A program made the position numbers and the translations under genes. From an uncultured Methylomonas sp. (GTDB lineage: Bacteria > Pseudomonadota > Gammaproteobacteria > Methylococcales > Methylomonadaceae), in NCBI GenBank assembly GCA_936941155.1, contig CAKZJE010000053.1, positions 1 through 54,632 on the forward strand: 54,632 nt of DNA, written 5' to 3'. Of this stretch, positions 54,066 through 54,632 are shown one piece after another. The notes below the pieces were generated by a model. That model searched no databases. It was not told the DNA's origin and worked only from the letters and a program-made list of their open reading frames with translations. Position 1 is the stretch's first letter. The number at the start of each line of letters is the position of its first letter.

Positions 54066-54632
54066 TGGCAAATATTGAAGATCTAGCAGAAAACTATGGT
54101 GTCAATCCTGACATCGACATGGAGGATAAACAGCCGACGATTCAAGATTTGGCATCAAATTATTCACTCAATCCAGACATGCAAAAAGAATTATTCGCTC
54201 AATACAGTGAAGCACGCAAGACCGCTGAGGCGCAACGTGCGTTACTTCGTGATGCGCTTGAGAAGAACTTAATCAATCAGCAACCTGAAGACAAGTCAGA
54301 GATGTACTTTAAGCTGGCAGCGGCTCTTGCGGCACCATCAACCACAAAAGGCTTTGGTGAGCCATTGATGAATGTTGCCAATGCGATGGCTGAGAGTCGT
54401 GCGTCAGAGCGTAAGCAACGCAATGAGAATATCGCAAAGCAATTATCGTCACGCCAAGCGATTGCAGAGCTTTACGGTGAAGACGAGAAAAGTTTAGGAT
54501 CTATGCTGGCGCGTTATCATGTTAATCAACGACCATCTGCGGCTCTGCAATTCTCAAAAGATTATGCTGCGGCTGATCCAAATACAAGACAGTTTATGGA
54601 GAAATATTTATCCGCTACGCGCAATCCTCCGC
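54065..54632 (+). CDS. 5' part of a late virion-associated protein (continues at 1-676)
   Basis: The start ATG overlaps the stop of the serine-rich gene (TAATG). The N terminus has two related segments, IEDLAENYGVNPDIDME and IQDLASNYSLNPDMQKE, an internal duplication. A similar opening, IKDLAEQYGVAKAQDQN, starts the 1279-aa protein at 21284. A charged helical region follows, with EARKTAEAQRALLRDALEKN, and an SMLARYHVNQRPSAA segment. No domain is recognised. The frame is open to the window end and joins base 1 in phase after the 77-base overlap is removed. The complete protein has 388 residues. Confidence 0.85.
   Translation, partial: MANIEDLAENYGVNPDIDMEDKQPTIQDLASNYSLNPDMQKELFAQYSEARKTAEAQRALLRDALEKNLINQQPEDKSEMYFKLAAALAAPSTTKGFGEPLMNVANAMAESRASERKQRNENIAKQLSSRQAIAELYGEDEKSLGSMLARYHVNQRPSAALQFSKDYAAADPNTRQFMEKYLSATRNPP
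54556..54632. repeat. Right copy of the 77-bp terminal direct repeat
   Basis: This is the second copy of bases 1-77. The copy is perfect and lies inside one coding frame. It should be removed once when the genome is circularised, which leaves 54555 bp. Confidence 0.95.

Overview
The window is a complete, circularly closed genome of a tailed bacteriophage. The last 77 bases repeat the first 77 exactly, and the reading frame that starts at 54065 continues in phase across the junction to 676. The unique length is therefore 54555 bp. The gene set (terminase, portal, scaffold, HK97-type capsid, P22-like adaptor and DNA-stabilisation proteins, fibres, but no tail tube, sheath, tape measure or baseplate) points to a short-tailed (podovirus-like) virion. 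The host is a bacterium using ordinary sigma-70-type promoters and Shine-Dalgarno sites. The M15 peptidase and the NrdJb-type protein fit a Gram-negative host, but the sequence does not name it. No integrase, DNA polymerase, RNA polymerase or tRNA was found.

Layout. A divergent control region (15560-15707) separates two arms. It has a perfect-consensus leftward promoter (TTGACA-17-TATAAT) whose spacer and -35 edge carry two ACATTRAAATATTA repeats, next to a gene for a 61-residue helix-turn-helix protein. The leftward (minus-strand) arm, 15560 to 2386, is the early/metabolic operon. It runs from a Sak4-like recombinase, a small protein, a DUF669 SSB-like protein, a Cas4/AddB-type Fe-S nuclease, an SF2 helicase and a VRR-NUC nuclease, through many tiny genes (several membrane or secreted), to NrdJb-like protein, dUTPase, thymidylate synthase and a DUF3310 protein. 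It ends with a GtfA/TagE-type glycosyltransferase. Almost every junction is an ATGA, TAATG or TGATG overlap. The rightward arm starts with the HTH gene and a Toprim primase-helicase. A GGGCG/CGCCC repeat cluster that may be the replication origin and a structured leader follow. Then come the terminase genes, a 1279-residue polyvalent protein, portal, GroES-like co-chaperonin, scaffold, capsid, adaptors, fibres, a lysis cassette, the gp10-like stabilisation protein and five large proteins that may be injected or internal.

The most unusual element is the 1818-residue protein at 48609-54065. It has two long serine-rich blocks: a Ser-Gly block coded by 12-bp and 18-bp tandem repeats, and a block of about 540 residues made of hexads of the form S-[LIVF]-S-x-[AV]-[NKT]. 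The glycosyltransferase at 2386-3915 has the architecture of the enzymes that O-glycosylate serine-rich-repeat adhesins of Gram-positive bacteria (beta-sheet DUF1975-like domain plus a GT4 domain with EX7E and YGP motifs, 509 residues). On the circle it lies just past the end of the late operon, converging on it. The two together look like a phage-encoded system for making a mucin-like glycosylated virion protein. This is inference and has not been tested.

Other points of interest are an orphan NrdJb-type ribonucleotide reductase partner, a phage GroES, a self-contained GIY-YIG homing cassette behind the capsid gene, a degenerate HNH protein, recurrent A-x-G-G motifs in several late proteins, and a set of late promoters each followed by a hairpin leader.
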